In this document: positions 10,533 to 19,343 of the stretch, one piece after another | How positions within the stretch are numbered: position 1 is the first letter of the stretch | How the letters are laid out: every line of letters begins with the position of its first letter | NCBI GenBank assembly: GCA_024742285.1 | Contig: JANSYR010000016.1 | Location: 62,001 to 126,000, forward strand | Direction of reading: 5' to 3' | DNA from: a bacterium | Lineage (GTDB): Bacteria > Myxococcota_A > UBA9160 > UBA4427 | DNA length: 64,000 bases | The notes under the pieces: generated by a model | The model's database searches: none | What the model saw: the letters and a program-made list of their open reading frames with translations, nothing else | Told to the model about the DNA's origin: nothing | Program-made: the position numbers and the translations under genes

Positions 10533-13196
10533 TGCGCGATGCACGATTTCGTACACGTCCTTGGAGAGTTCCCCGCGCTGGGCGATCCGCTCGAGCTGGG
10601 TCTGGATCTTCGCCTGTCGATCGTCGTCGTAGCGACGCCAGTCGTTGAAGATCGAGGCCATCCGGGAGGCGACCTGCGGGTTCGAGGCGTCGAGCGCGAG
10701 GACGTTGTCCGCGAGGAACAGGTAGCCCTCGCCCGAGCCGTCGTGGAAGCGTACCTGATTCCCGGAGCAGAAGGCACCGACGAGGGAGCGGACGCGATTC
10801 GGGTTGGTCATCGAGAAGTCCGGGTGCTCGGCGAGCTTCCGCACCCGCGCCAGCGTGTCCGTTCGCGTCGACGTGGCCTGGATCGAGAACCACTTGTCGA
10901 GCACGAGCGGATCGCGCTTCCAGCGGTCGTAGAAGGCCCCGATCACGTCGTCGCGCCGCGGGTGTTCCTGGTCCGCGAGGACGACGAAAGCGGCCTGGGC
11001 GTCGGTCATGTTGTCGGCGCTCTCGTACTGGGACCAGGCGGCCTCGATCGCCGCTTCGTCCCCGGTCGCGACGCGCAGGCGCAGGAGCACGTTGCGCAGC
11101 CGCCGCCGGTCGATCTGCCCCTTCTCGTGCGCGTAGGGACCGTCCGCCGCGAGCGCCGCCCAGGTCGATTCGATCCCTTCGCGGTGCGCCCGGGCGAGCG
11201 CCTCGACCATCGCCTCTCGCGCGGCGTGGATCGCGTCCGGGCGGATCACCGGCATCTCCTGTGCGATCACACGCTCGGCGGGCAGCACGAGCGCCTGCGC
11301 GCGGAGCGAGCCGTCGAGGCCGTCGTCGGCCAGGACCCGTCCCCAGGCTTCGGAGAACTCCGGATCCAGCGTGACCGCCTCCCCGGCTTCGGTCCGGTCC
11401 GTCGCCTCGACGAGGAGCTCGAGGGCCAGCTGCTGCCCGGCGTCCCAGCGGTTGAAGGCGTCGCCGTCGTGAGCCATCTGGACGGCGAACGCCGCCTTGC
11501 TGCGCTTCATCTCGAGCTTCACCGGCGCGGAGAACCCGCGCAGCAGCGACGGGACCGGCTCTTCCGCGAGGCCCGTGAAGACGAAGGTCTGCTCCGCCTC
11601 GGTCAGCTCGAGCACGCGCTCGGTCTCGCCCCGACCGCTCTCGCCGGCGAGCACGACCGGGAGCGCCTCGCCGTCCGCGCCGAGCAGCCCGATCCGGATC
11701 GGCATGTGGAGCGGCGCGCGGTCCGCGGCGCCGGAAATCTCGAACGCGGTCTCCGGGTAGTCCTGGGCCAGGGTGAGCCGGTACTCGCCGGTGGCGGCAT
11801 CGAAAGCCCCCCTCGCGCGCAGCCGCGGCGTTCCCGCCTGCAGGTACCAGCGCTCGAACTGGCCGAGATCCCGACCGGTCGCGTCCGCCATGGCGAAGCG
11901 GAAATCGTCGCAGGTGACCGCCTGTCCGTCGTGACGGTCGAAGTAGAGATCCATGCCTTTGCGGAAGCCTTCGCGACCGAGCAGCGCGTCGTACATCCGG
12001 ATGATCTCGCTGCCCTTCTCGTAGACGGTCGCGGTGTAGAAGTTGTCCATCGAGATGTAAGACTCGGGCCGGATCGGATGGGCCATCGGCCCCTCGTCTT
12101 CCGGAAACTGCCGCGCGCGCAGCTGCTTCACGTTGGCGATCCGATTGACCGCCTCGCTGGTCATGTCCTCGCTGAAGCGCTGGTCCCGGAAGACCGTGAG
12201 CCCTTCCTTGAGGGTCAACTGGAACCAGTCACGGCAGGTCACGCGATTGCCCGTCCAGTTGTGGAAGTACTCGTGGGCGATCACGCCTTCGATCGCTTCG
12301 TAGTCGTCGTCGGTCGCGGTCTCCGGCAGGGCGAGGACGTACTTCGAGTTGAAGACGTTCAGCCCCTTGTTCTCCATCGCGCCCATGTTGAAGTCGCCGA
12401 CGGCGACGATCATGTAGATGTCGAGGTCGTACTCGAGGCCGAACTCGTCCTCGTCCCACTTCATGGCCCGCTTCAGGCTGCGGAGGGCGTGCTCGCACTG
12501 GTCGATGTTCTGGGGCTCGACCCAGATCTCGAGCTTGACCTCGCGCCCCGACGCCGTCGTATAGCTGCCCTCGTGACGGCGCAGATCCCCGGCGACGAGC
12601 GCGAAGAGGTAGCTGGGCTTCGGAAAGGGATCTTCCCAGGCGACGCGATGACGCCCGTTCCCGAGGTCCTCCTCCGCCGTCCGATTCCCGTTCGAGAGGA
12701 GGACGGGATAGCGCTCGCGCTCGGCCTCGATCGAGACCGTGTAGCGGGCCATGACGTCCGGGCGATCGAGGAACCAGGTGATGCGCCGGAAGCCCATCGC
12801 CTCGCACTGGGTGCAGAAGTTCCCGCTCGACTTGTAGAGGCCCGAGAGCGCCGTGTTCGTCTCGGGATGGATCGCGACGACCGTACGGAGCTCGAATCGC
12901 GGCGGCGGAGCGTGGATCGTGAGCTGATCCCCCTCGATCCGATAGGCGGACTCGGCGAGGGCCTCTCCGTCGATCTCGATCTCCCGAAGCTCGAGGGACT
13001 CCCCGTCGAGCACGAGGGGCGGCGTATCGTCGGTGAGCGCGTCCTCGCGACGCCGGACCGAGAGGCGCGCCTCGACGGTCGTCTCCTCCTCGCCCAGATC
13101 GAAGGCGAGGTCGACGGTGTCGATCAGGTAGTCCGGCACGCAGTAGCTGCTTCGCAGGACTGCTTCGGGCTTGCTGCCGCTCGACGAAGCACTCAT
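10521..13196 (-). CDS. pepN: Aminopeptidase N (M1 zinc metallopeptidase)
   Basis: 891 aa, near the E. coli PepN length. It removes N-terminal residues from peptides in the cytoplasm, and no signal peptide is seen. The exopeptidase motif GAMEN is at about residues 272-276. The zinc site HEYFHN (about 308-313) is followed by NRVTCRDWFQLTLKEGLTVFRDQ, which supplies the third ligand Glu. C-terminal DUF3458 and ARM-like regions follow, typical of the bacterial PepN branch. I chose the ATG at 13196 because it follows GGGGGGATC; an in-frame TTG 15 bp upstream is the alternative. The gene's last codons and stop lie inside a 23-bp tandem repeat. Confidence 0.96.
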   Translation of the reverse strand: MSASSSGSKPEAVLRSSYCVPDYLIDTVDLAFDLGEEETTVEARLSVRRREDALTDDTPPLVLDGESLELREIEIDGEALAESAYRIEGDQLTIHAPPPRFELRTVVAIHPETNTALSGLYKSSGNFCTQCEAMGFRRITWFLDRPDVMARYTVSIEAERERYPVLLSNGNRTAEEDLGNGRHRVAWEDPFPKPSYLFALVAGDLRRHEGSYTTASGREVKLEIWVEPQNIDQCEHALRSLKRAMKWDEDEFGLEYDLDIYMIVAVGDFNMGAMENKGLNVFNSKYVLALPETATDDDYEAIEGVIAHEYFHNWTGNRVTCRDWFQLTLKEGLTVFRDQRFSEDMTSEAVNRIANVKQLRARQFPEDEGPMAHPIRPESYISMDNFYTATVYEKGSEIIRMYDALLGREGFRKGMDLYFDRHDGQAVTCDDFRFAMADATGRDLGQFERWYLQAGTPRLRARGAFDAATGEYRLTLAQDYPETAFEISGAADRAPLHMPIRIGLLGADGEALPVVLAGESGRGETERVLELTEAEQTFVFTGLAEEPVPSLLRGFSAPVKLEMKRSKAAFAVQMAHDGDAFNRWDAGQQLALELLVEATDRTEAGEAVTLDPEFSEAWGRVLADDGLDGSLRAQALVLPAERVIAQEMPVIRPDAIHAAREAMVEALARAHREGIESTWAALAADGPYAHEKGQIDRRRLRNVLLRLRVATGDEAAIEAAWSQYESADNMTDAQAAFVVLADQEHPRRDDVIGAFYDRWKRDPLVLDKWFSIQATSTRTDTLARVRKLAEHPDFSMTNPNRVRSLVGAFCSGNQVRFHDGSGEGYLFLADNVLALDASNPQVASRMASIFNDWRRYDDDRQAKIQTQLERIAQRGELSKDVYEIVHRALSR

Positions 13197-13294
13197 CCAG
13201 GATCCCCCCAAGGTTGCGCGCGCACAGTAGAAATTGGCGATAGAGGGTGCAAGGCAGTAGCTTGCGCCGTCGTGCGAAAGGGGGTTCGCCAGCG

Positions 13295-14128
13295 ATGATC
13301 GAGGATCGCCATCGACGCCATCGATGCCGCACGCTCGCGTCCCCGCCCGCCCTGCGAACGGCCCTTCTGCTCCTGGTCGCCACTCTGCTCGGCGCCACCA
13401 CCTTCTTCGGGTGTGCCGGCGGCCCCCGCCCCTTCGGCGGCCCTCCGCTCCGGGTCGGCGTCTCCCCCGACTATCCGCCGGTCATCTTCGAGCGCGACGG
13501 CGCGATCCTCGGGATCGAAGCCGACCTCGCGCGGCGTGCCGGCGAGGCCCTGAAGCGGCCGATCGAGTTCGTCCGCATCCCTTTCCCCGAACTGCTCGAT
13601 GCCCTCGAAGCGGGCGAAGTCGACGTCGTGATGAGTGGCCTGTCGATCACCCCCGAGCGCTTGGAGCGGGTCCAGTTCACGGCGCCGTACATGCAGGTCG
13701 GGCAGCTCGCGATGATCCGCAAGCGGGACATCGCGCGCTTCGGTCGCCCCCACACCATCCGCCGCGCGGGCTCGCGGGTCGGCTACCAGCGCGCGACGAC
13801 CGGCGAGCAGTTCGTCGCCGAGGCCCTGCCCTTCGCCGAGAGCTTCGCGTTCGATTCGGTCGAGGCGGGGCTACGCAGCCTGCGCGCCGACCGGATCGAC
13901 TACTTCGTCCACGACGCCCCGACGATCTGGCAGATCGCTGGCGGCCTCGACCACCGCGATCTGATCGGCCTCTATCGACCGCTGACCGAGGAATCGCTCG
14001 CCTGGGCCGTGCGTCGCGAGGACCAGCAGCTGCGCGCCGTCCTCGACGCGACGCTCGCGCACCTGCAGCGGGAAGGGATGATCGAACCGATCGTCCAGCG
14101 CTGGATTCCGGTCCGGGTGATCCGTTAG
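13295..14128 (+). CDS. Extracellular solute-binding lipoprotein, family 3
   Basis: 277 aa periplasmic binding protein of the SBP_bac_3 type, which normally delivers amino acids to an ABC importer. It starts at an ATG preceded by AAAGGGGG. The N-terminus has Arg residues, a hydrophobic helix and the lipobox FFGC, so it should be lipid-anchored. The mature part shows LRVGVSPDYPPVIFERDGAILGIEADLARRAGEAL and VDVVMSGLSITPERLERVQFTAPYM, both hallmark blocks of the family. No permease or ATPase gene is adjacent, so it is an orphan binding protein. It could serve a remote transporter or act as a sensor. It is divergent from pepN. Confidence 0.88.
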   Translation: MIEDRHRRHRCRTLASPPALRTALLLLVATLLGATTFFGCAGGPRPFGGPPLRVGVSPDYPPVIFERDGAILGIEADLARRAGEALKRPIEFVRIPFPELLDALEAGEVDVVMSGLSITPERLERVQFTAPYMQVGQLAMIRKRDIARFGRPHTIRRAGSRVGYQRATTGEQFVAEALPFAESFAFDSVEAGLRSLRADRIDYFVHDAPTIWQIAGGLDHRDLIGLYRPLTEESLAWAVRREDQQLRAVLDATLAHLQREGMIEPIVQRWIPVRVIR

Positions 14129-14150
14129 GCCGCGCCGAACGGCGACGCGC

Positions 14151-14858
14151 CTAGCGCTTGCGGTAGCGCATCGCTTGACGCGCGAGGGTTCGGATCACCC
14201 CCGCCGTCGGGTGGCTGCGACGCGCCGCTTCGAGCAGCCGCATCGCTTTCTTCCCCTGCTTCTTCTCGAGCAGGATCTCGACCGCGCGGACCCAGGCGTC
14301 GAGCTCCGCGGGAACGCGCTGCGCCGCTTCCTCGTAGAGCGCGAGAGCCTCGTCGGACCGGCCGCGCAGGCGCTTGTGGTCCGCCTCCGCCATGAGCGCC
14401 CGACCGAGTAGCCGGGTGAGGCCCCGGCGGTCCGGCTCGAGCGCCGCGAGCGCGCGGGCGGCGGCGAGGGCCGGACCGGTCTGCTTGCGATCGAGGCGCT
14501 GGGAGACGGCGCGCTCGAGCGCGCCGGCGTAGGTCTCCTGCGCCTCGGCCGAGAAGCGCGCCGGATCGACCTTCGACAGGGAGCCGAGGCTGCGCAGGGC
14601 GCCCTCGCCGTCCCGGCCGGCGAGCTGCGCCGCGGCCTGTCCATGCCAGGCACGCGCATTCCGGTCGTCACGTCGAAGCGCCTCGGCGAAATGGGTCTTC
14701 GCCGTCCGCCAGTCCCCGGCCTCGAGGGCCGCCCAGCCCTGCTCCGTCGGGGTCGGGGGCGGACCACTGGCGCAACCGGCGACGGCCACGGCCACGGCGA
14801 AGACGGCGAGCAGCGCGGCGAGCGCGCGGGACAGGCGGACGGGAGCCTGGGACGACAT
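14151..14858 (-). CDS. TPR-containing lipoprotein
   Basis: 235 aa. The signal peptide ends in the lipobox VAGC (residues about 26-29), followed by a Pro-rich linker (ASGPPPTPTEQ). The remainder is helical with tetratricopeptide-like repeats, for example GWAALEAGDWRTAKTHFAEALRRDDRNARAWHGQA and SDEALALYEEAAQRVPAELDAWVRAVEI. Such proteins scaffold envelope complexes, and no partner can be named. It lies 71 bp downstream of the M20 hydrolase on the same strand and converges on the solute-binding protein with 22 bp between the stops. Confidence 0.8.
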   Translation of the reverse strand: MSSQAPVRLSRALAALLAVFAVAVAVAGCASGPPPTPTEQGWAALEAGDWRTAKTHFAEALRRDDRNARAWHGQAAAQLAGRDGEGALRSLGSLSKVDPARFSAEAQETYAGALERAVSQRLDRKQTGPALAAARALAALEPDRRGLTRLLGRALMAEADHKRLRGRSDEALALYEEAAQRVPAELDAWVRAVEILLEKKQGKKAMRLLEAARRSHPTAGVIRTLARQAMRYRKR

Positions 14859-14929
14859 GGGCGATCCTCCTCCGACGGGGAAGCGATGTCCCGATATCGG
14901 CGGCGCGCCCGGAGCGCTTGAGGCGCGCC

Positions 14930-16102
14930 CTACCGACCCCCGGCGCCCCGGCCCGGGGTCGTCAGCAGCTGCTCGAAGATCCGCACCATCGTCTCGACCT
15001 CGTCCATCGGGACGAACTCCCGGGACGTGTGGGCGACGTCGATCGAGCCGGGCCCCAGCACGACGCCCGGCAGGTCCGCGCGTCCGAAGACCCCGGCGTC
15101 CGTGCCGAACGCCACGTGGGTCGGCTCGGCCGAGAGCCCGACGGCCCCCATCGCCTCGGCGGTGGCCCGGGTGGCGACGGCGTCGACGCTCGTCTCGAGG
15201 GGCGGCTTCTCTTCGCTGCAGGACTCGACCACGACGTCGTCGGCCAGCCCGGCGTCCTCGAGGGCGGCCGCCACCTGCTGCCGCACGCTCTCGGCGGTCT
15301 CGTCCGGCAGCGTCCGGCGGTCGACCCAGATCCGCGCCTCGTCCGGCACGATGTTCGGCGCCTGGCCGCCGCGTACGATCCCGACCGAGAGGGTCGCCGG
15401 ACCGAGCTGGGGATGCGGTCGCGTGGTGAAGACCGAAGCGCTCTCTTCGATCGCGAGGATCGCCTTCGCCAGCAGCACGATCGCGTTGCGTCCGAGGCTC
15501 GGATCCGAGCTGTGGCAGGCGCGTCCCCGGGCGCAGACCCGGGCGTGCACGACGCCCTTGTGGGCGTTGATCAGACGCAGGTCCGTCGGCTCCGTGGCGA
15601 GCACCCAGTCCGGGCGCCGGTCTCCGAGAAAATCCAGGACGTCCCGCACGCCGACGCTGCCGAGTTCCTCGTCCGCCTCGCCGACGACGAGCACGTTGCG
15701 GCGAAGCGTGCCGCGCTCGAGGACCCGCTCGAGGGCCTCGAGGAGGGCCGCCATCCCGGCCTTCGTATCGCAGGCGCCGCGGCCCAGGATCCGACCGCCC
15801 TCGACCACCGGATCGAAGGGATCGATCTCCATGCCGTCGACGGGCACCGTGTCTATGTGGCTCGCGACGAGCATCGTCTCTGCGCCCGGGCCCGCGACCG
15901 CCTCGGCGACCACGCTCGTCCGCCCGCCCTCCCCGAGCAGGGACGCGTCGAGTCCGAGGCGCGAGAGCCGCGCCGCGAGATCTTCGGCGATCGCGTGCTC
16001 ACCCACGATCTCCGCAGCGAGGTCGTCCCGCCCCATCGGGTTCACCGACGGGATCGCGATCAGGTCGCGAAGGATGCGAAGGCTGGGCGAGAGGTCGGGC
16101 AT
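14930..16102 (-). CDS. M20-family deacylase/peptidase (ArgE/DapE-like)
   Basis: 390 aa di-zinc amidohydrolase. Metal-site motifs are clear: SHIDTVPVDG (first His and Asp), GRGACDTKAGMAALLEAL (bridging Asp), GEADEELGSVG (catalytic and ligand Glu pair), ATEPTDL, and GPGSIDVAHTSREFVPMDE near the C-terminus for the last His. The dimerisation domain spans about 180-290, starting HARVCARGRACHSSDPSLGRNAI. The profile is closest to acetylornithine deacetylase, but the family mixes ArgE, DapE, CPG2 and aminoacylases. No arg or dap gene is adjacent, so the substrate is open. It is divergent from the DMT transporter. Confidence 0.85.
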   Translation of the reverse strand: MPDLSPSLRILRDLIAIPSVNPMGRDDLAAEIVGEHAIAEDLAARLSRLGLDASLLGEGGRTSVVAEAVAGPGAETMLVASHIDTVPVDGMEIDPFDPVVEGGRILGRGACDTKAGMAALLEALERVLERGTLRRNVLVVGEADEELGSVGVRDVLDFLGDRRPDWVLATEPTDLRLINAHKGVVHARVCARGRACHSSDPSLGRNAIVLLAKAILAIEESASVFTTRPHPQLGPATLSVGIVRGGQAPNIVPDEARIWVDRRTLPDETAESVRQQVAAALEDAGLADDVVVESCSEEKPPLETSVDAVATRATAEAMGAVGLSAEPTHVAFGTDAGVFGRADLPGVVLGPGSIDVAHTSREFVPMDEVETMVRIFEQLLTTPGRGAGGR

Positions 16103-16241
16103 GGTTCGGGCTCCACGCGCAGTCTATCCGCGGAGCCCACCGGACGCCCGAGGCGCTCCCGGTCTCGGCGGGCATTCCCGGCGGGCGTAGCGCGCCGACC
16201 TGCGACAAGATGGCGCCCCGCCCGGGGAGGAGTCGAGAGCG

Positions 16242-17111
16242 ATGCAGTGGGGCGTCCTGTTCATGATCGCCTCGGCGCTCGCCTTCAGCGCGATGTCCGC
16301 GCTCGTGAAGCTCGCCGGCGAGAACCTGCCGAGCCAGGAGATCGTCGTCGCGCGCGCGATCGTGAGCCTGGTGCTCAGCTGGTCGCTGCTGCGCGCCGCC
16401 GGCGTCTCGCCCTGGGGCCACGACCGCAAGTGGCTCTGGATCCGCGGTTTCCTCGGCTTCGGAGGCCTCTCGTGTCTCTACGGCGCGGTCACCCATCTCC
16501 CGCTCGCCGAGACGACGATGCTCCAGCATCTCCACCCGCCGCTGGCCGCGCTCTTCGCCGGTCTCTTCCTGGGCGAACGCGTCCCGCGCCGGATCTTCTT
16601 CGCGACGGCGGCGAGCCTCGTCGGCGTCGCGCTGATCGCGAAGCCGGGCTTTCTGTTCGGCGGGACCTCGAACCCCCTCGATCCGCTCTGGGTGGGCGTC
16701 GCCCTGCTGGGCGCCGTCTTCACGGCCGCCGCCTACGTGGTCGTCCGGAAGCTCTCCACGAGCGGCGAGGACCCGCTCGTGATCGTCTTCTACTTCCCGA
16801 TGGTCACCCTGCCGGCGGCGCTGCCGACGATGTGGCCGGACTTCGTCTGGCCGGTCGGCTTCGAGTGGGTCCTGCTCCTCGGGATCGGCCTCGCGACTCA
16901 GGTCGGCCAGGTCACGCTCACGCGTGGGCTCGCCCTCCTGCCCGCGGCCCACGGCACCGCCCTCTCCTATCTGCAGGTGGTCTTCGCCATCGGCTGGGGC
17001 GTGCTGGTGTTCGGCGAGACGCCGGATGCCTGGGCTTTCGCGGGAGGCGCCCTCGTGGTCGGAAGCGCGTTCTGGATCGCACGCGCACCGACCCGTCGCG
17101 CCCGCGTCTAG
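16242..17111 (+). CDS. EamA/DMT-family transporter
   Basis: 289 aa inner-membrane protein with about ten hydrophobic segments arranged as two EamA repeats. The first begins MQWGVLFMIASALAFSAMSALVK, with VKLAGENLPSQEIVVARAIVSL after it. The second repeat begins near VGVALLGAVFTAAAYVVVRKL. The family exports metabolites or drugs, and the substrate cannot be read from the sequence. The start follows GGGGAGGAG. The stop TAG and the opposing stop of the receiver-domain gene share the tetranucleotide CTAG, so the two genes converge with a 4-bp overlap. Confidence 0.9.
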   Translation: MQWGVLFMIASALAFSAMSALVKLAGENLPSQEIVVARAIVSLVLSWSLLRAAGVSPWGHDRKWLWIRGFLGFGGLSCLYGAVTHLPLAETTMLQHLHPPLAALFAGLFLGERVPRRIFFATAASLVGVALIAKPGFLFGGTSNPLDPLWVGVALLGAVFTAAAYVVVRKLSTSGEDPLVIVFYFPMVTLPAALPTMWPDFVWPVGFEWVLLLGIGLATQVGQVTLTRGLALLPAAHGTALSYLQVVFAIGWGVLVFGETPDAWAFAGGALVVGSAFWIARAPTRRARV

Positions 17112-17530
17112 AGCGCGGCCGGCTCGGCGGCCGGGCGAGCCTCTTCGGAGAGCCGGGCCCCACCGACGGTCCAGAGCGCGTCGCGAACAGGCTCGATCAG
17201 ATCGGCCGCGCGAGAGGTCCGGGAGTGCAGGACCCGGGCACCGACCGCCATCACCGCGCGGCGCAGGGCCGCGTCCGCGAGCTCACAGGACACGAGGACC
17301 GGCAGCCCCGTCGTCGCAGGCTCGTCGGCGATCCGCCTCGCGACGTCGAGACCATCGAGACCGGGCAGCGCGGCGGCCACGATCACGCAATCGGGACGAT
17401 CTTCGACGGCGCGCTGGAGACCGGCGAGCGCGTCGCGCGCCTCGATCACTTCGAGGCCCTCGCGTTCCAGGGTGCAACGTGCCCAGGCGCGAAAATCGGG
17501 GCAGTCGTCGATCAGGAGCACGCTCGCCAT
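17108..17530 (-). CDS. Degenerate (pseudo-)receiver domain protein
   Basis: 140 aa stand-alone receiver-like domain. The N-terminal acidic pair is present (LLIDDCPDFRAW). The phospho-acceptor position is not Asp: the strand reads PDCVIVAAALPGLDGLD where active receivers have PDLVxLDxxLP, so Asp is replaced by Ala. The switch Lys is also lost (GARVLHSRTS instead of the usual DYVTKPF type). It is therefore unlikely to be phosphorylated in the usual way and may work as a constitutive or ligand-controlled protein-interaction module. No kinase is adjacent. A disordered Ala/Pro/Glu tail (about 125-140) ends the protein. Confidence 0.75.
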   Translation of the reverse strand: MASVLLIDDCPDFRAWARCTLEREGLEVIEARDALAGLQRAVEDRPDCVIVAAALPGLDGLDVARRIADEPATTGLPVLVSCELADAALRRAVMAVGARVLHSRTSRAADLIEPVRDALWTVGGARLSEEARPAAEPAAL

Positions 17531-17907
17531 GTCCGGTCTCCATCCGAGTGGGAGGGTCCCCTCGGACCTGGCGTTCTCATCGGCGATTCCGCGAAATGCA
17601 TGATGGAGAATTCCAGGAATAGGCGAAGATTCCGATTCGGTGTCAGGTATTTTCCTGAGATCAGCCCGGATGATCCACGGAGGGTCGAAGTGATTTCCCC
17701 ACTCGGAAGACCTCCGGAGGCGTCGCCGTCGGTGCGGACCTGCGTGGCCGGCGTTCGCCCGATTCCTTTCAGAGCGAACGGCCGAAGGCGCACGTTCCGC
17801 CGCGACGTTCCAACTCGAAAAGGGGGAAGGACAGGACAAGGCGCCCCTGCGACCGTGATGACCCGCCACGACACGCGAGCGAGCCGGTCGGGGCGCGCCG
17901 ACCGCGA
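17531..17907. other. Non-coding gap between hisG and the pseudo-receiver gene
   Basis: 377 bp without a credible gene. It is less GC-rich than its surroundings at 17590-17660. A small inverted repeat TCAGG, TATTTT, CCTGA is at 17643-17658. On minus, CTGACA followed after 19 bp by TATTCC could be a weak promoter for the receiver gene. Nothing else stands out. Confidence 0.4.
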
Positions 17908-18771
17908 CTAGAGCCGGGCGTGCCGCAGCTCGGTCTCGAGGATCGCGACGCACCCGATCGCTTCGAGGCCGTCGATCACGCGCTGGGTCGTCGCCTTCTC
18001 GACGAGGACCTTCACCGAGAGCCACGCCTCGTCCTGGAGCGGCGTGATCGTCGGCGACGAGAAGCCGGGCGTGATCGCCGACGCCTCCTCGATCCGCGCC
18101 GCCGGACAGTTGTACTCGAGCAGCGTGTAGCGCGACGCCGCCAGGACGCCGTCGATCCGACGCAGCAGCTGGTCGCGAAGCTCGACGTCCCGCGGTGCCA
18201 CGCCGCCGATCAGGACGGCCTCTGCATCGAGCACCTTCTCGAGCTCGATCAGATCGTTCTCGACCAGGCTGTTCCCGGTCTCGACGATCTCGACGATGCC
18301 GTCGACCAGACCGAGCAGGACCATCACTTCGACGGCGCCCTGGATCTCGACGATCCGCACGCCGTCGGCGCCGATCGCGGCGAAGTGGTCCCGCGCGAGA
18401 TTCACGAACTTGGCGCCGACGACCTTGCCCGCGAGATCGCTCGAGCGCGAATAGGGCGCGTCCTTGTGGACGGCGACGGAGAGACGACACCGCCCGAAAC
18501 CGAGCTTGCGGTGTTCGACCACGTCCACGCGCTTCTCGAGCACCTGGTCGCTGCCGGTGATCCCGAGGTCGACGACGCCCTCGGCGACGAGGACGGGGAT
18601 GTCCGCGGTGTTCGTGAAGATGATCCGGATCCCCGTATCCGAGCAGACGGAGAAGAGGCGCCGACCGGAGACGCGGAAGCGCAACCCCGCCCGTTCGAGG
18701 GTCTCGAGGGCCGCGTCGCGGAGGCGACCCTTGGAGGGGATCGCGATGCGCAGTCGTTCGTCCGGGATCAT
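17908..18771 (-). CDS. hisG: ATP phosphoribosyltransferase HisG (long, hexameric form)
   Basis: 287 aa first enzyme of histidine synthesis, joining ATP and PRPP. It starts LRIAIPSKGRL, with FTNTADIPVLVAEGVVDLGITGSD and the PRPP-loop region EIQGAVEVMVLLGLVDGIVEIVETGNSL, all typical of HisG. The C-terminal roughly 75 residues (EYNCPAARIEEASAITPGFSSPTITPL) form the ACT-like regulatory domain of the long form. It is therefore feedback-inhibited by histidine and needs no HisZ. hisE ends 4 bp upstream, so hisE-hisG is a small operon split from the other his genes. Confidence 0.96.
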   Translation of the reverse strand: MIPDERLRIAIPSKGRLRDAALETLERAGLRFRVSGRRLFSVCSDTGIRIIFTNTADIPVLVAEGVVDLGITGSDQVLEKRVDVVEHRKLGFGRCRLSVAVHKDAPYSRSSDLAGKVVGAKFVNLARDHFAAIGADGVRIVEIQGAVEVMVLLGLVDGIVEIVETGNSLVENDLIELEKVLDAEAVLIGGVAPRDVELRDQLLRRIDGVLAASRYTLLEYNCPAARIEEASAITPGFSSPTITPLQDEAWLSVKVLVEKATTQRVIDGLEAIGCVAILETELRHARL

Positions 18772-18775
18772 CGCC

Positions 18776-19120
18776 TCAATCCTCTTCGCTCGTGCCTCGG
18801 GCGGCCTTCTCTTCCAGCCCGCCGATTCCGAAACGTCGCCCCAGCTCCGCGAAGACCGCCTTCGGATCGACGTCGCGCTGGGCCAGACCGACCCAGAGAT
18901 GGAAGAGCAGGTCCGCCGCTTCGTGGGTCACCGCCTCGTCGGGCTCGCCCGTCCCCGCTTCGACGACCTCGTGGGCTTCTTCGAGGATCTTGGCGCCGAT
19001 CGCTTCCCAGCCGCCGTCGAGCAGCTGAACCACGTACGACCCTTCCGGCCGCGCGTCGCGACGCGCGACCACGACTTCGTAGAGCCGCTCGAGGATCTCG
19101 GCCGAGGCGTCCGTCGCCAT
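18776..19120 (-). CDS. hisE: Phosphoribosyl-ATP pyrophosphatase HisE
   Basis: 114 aa all-helical MazG-like pyrophosphatase that acts on the HisG product. The metal-binding helices are clear: AKILEEAHEVVEAG (E-E-x-x-E) and THEAADLLFHLWVGL (E-x-x-D). The N-terminus has LERLYEVVVARRDARPEGSYVVQLLDGG, the usual family opening. It is a stand-alone HisE rather than a HisIE fusion. hisG starts 4 bp after its stop, matching consecutive or opposing steps of histidine synthesis. Confidence 0.94.
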   Translation of the reverse strand: MATDASAEILERLYEVVVARRDARPEGSYVVQLLDGGWEAIGAKILEEAHEVVEAGTGEPDEAVTHEAADLLFHLWVGLAQRDVDPKAVFAELGRRFGIGGLEEKAARGTSEED

Positions 19121-19260
19121 GTGCGCTCCGGTTCGTAGGGGGTCGTACGGGGGCTTGGGAGGTCGTCGTGGACCGTGGATCGAGGGGGAGGCCGCACGAC
19201 GCGCGGCTCGGGGCGCGGGAGTCTAGGCCAGAATCCCGCCCCGGCGACCGGGGCGACCGA

Positions 19261-19343
19261 GTGGCGGCTCGCCTGGGCGACCGGGGGGCGGCCGAGTGGC
19301 GGCTCGCCTGGGCGACCGGGGGGCTACCGGAGCGGCGGCTCGC
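19261..19343. repeat. 35-bp tandem repeat at the 3' end of the carboxylesterase gene
   Basis: Two 35-bp units start with GTGGCGGCTCGCCTGGGCGA at 19261 and 19296. A diverged third copy begins at 19331 (AGCGGCGGCTCGCC), which is the last coding part of the esterase. The esterase stop (19324-19326) lies at the unit boundary. Sequence before 19261 (CGACCGGGGCGACCGA) is also related. On minus the units would encode GEPPLGRPPGRP, continuing the esterase C-terminus GEPPLR. The arrangement resembles the array at the pepN 3' end, with an unrelated unit. Confidence 0.8.
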
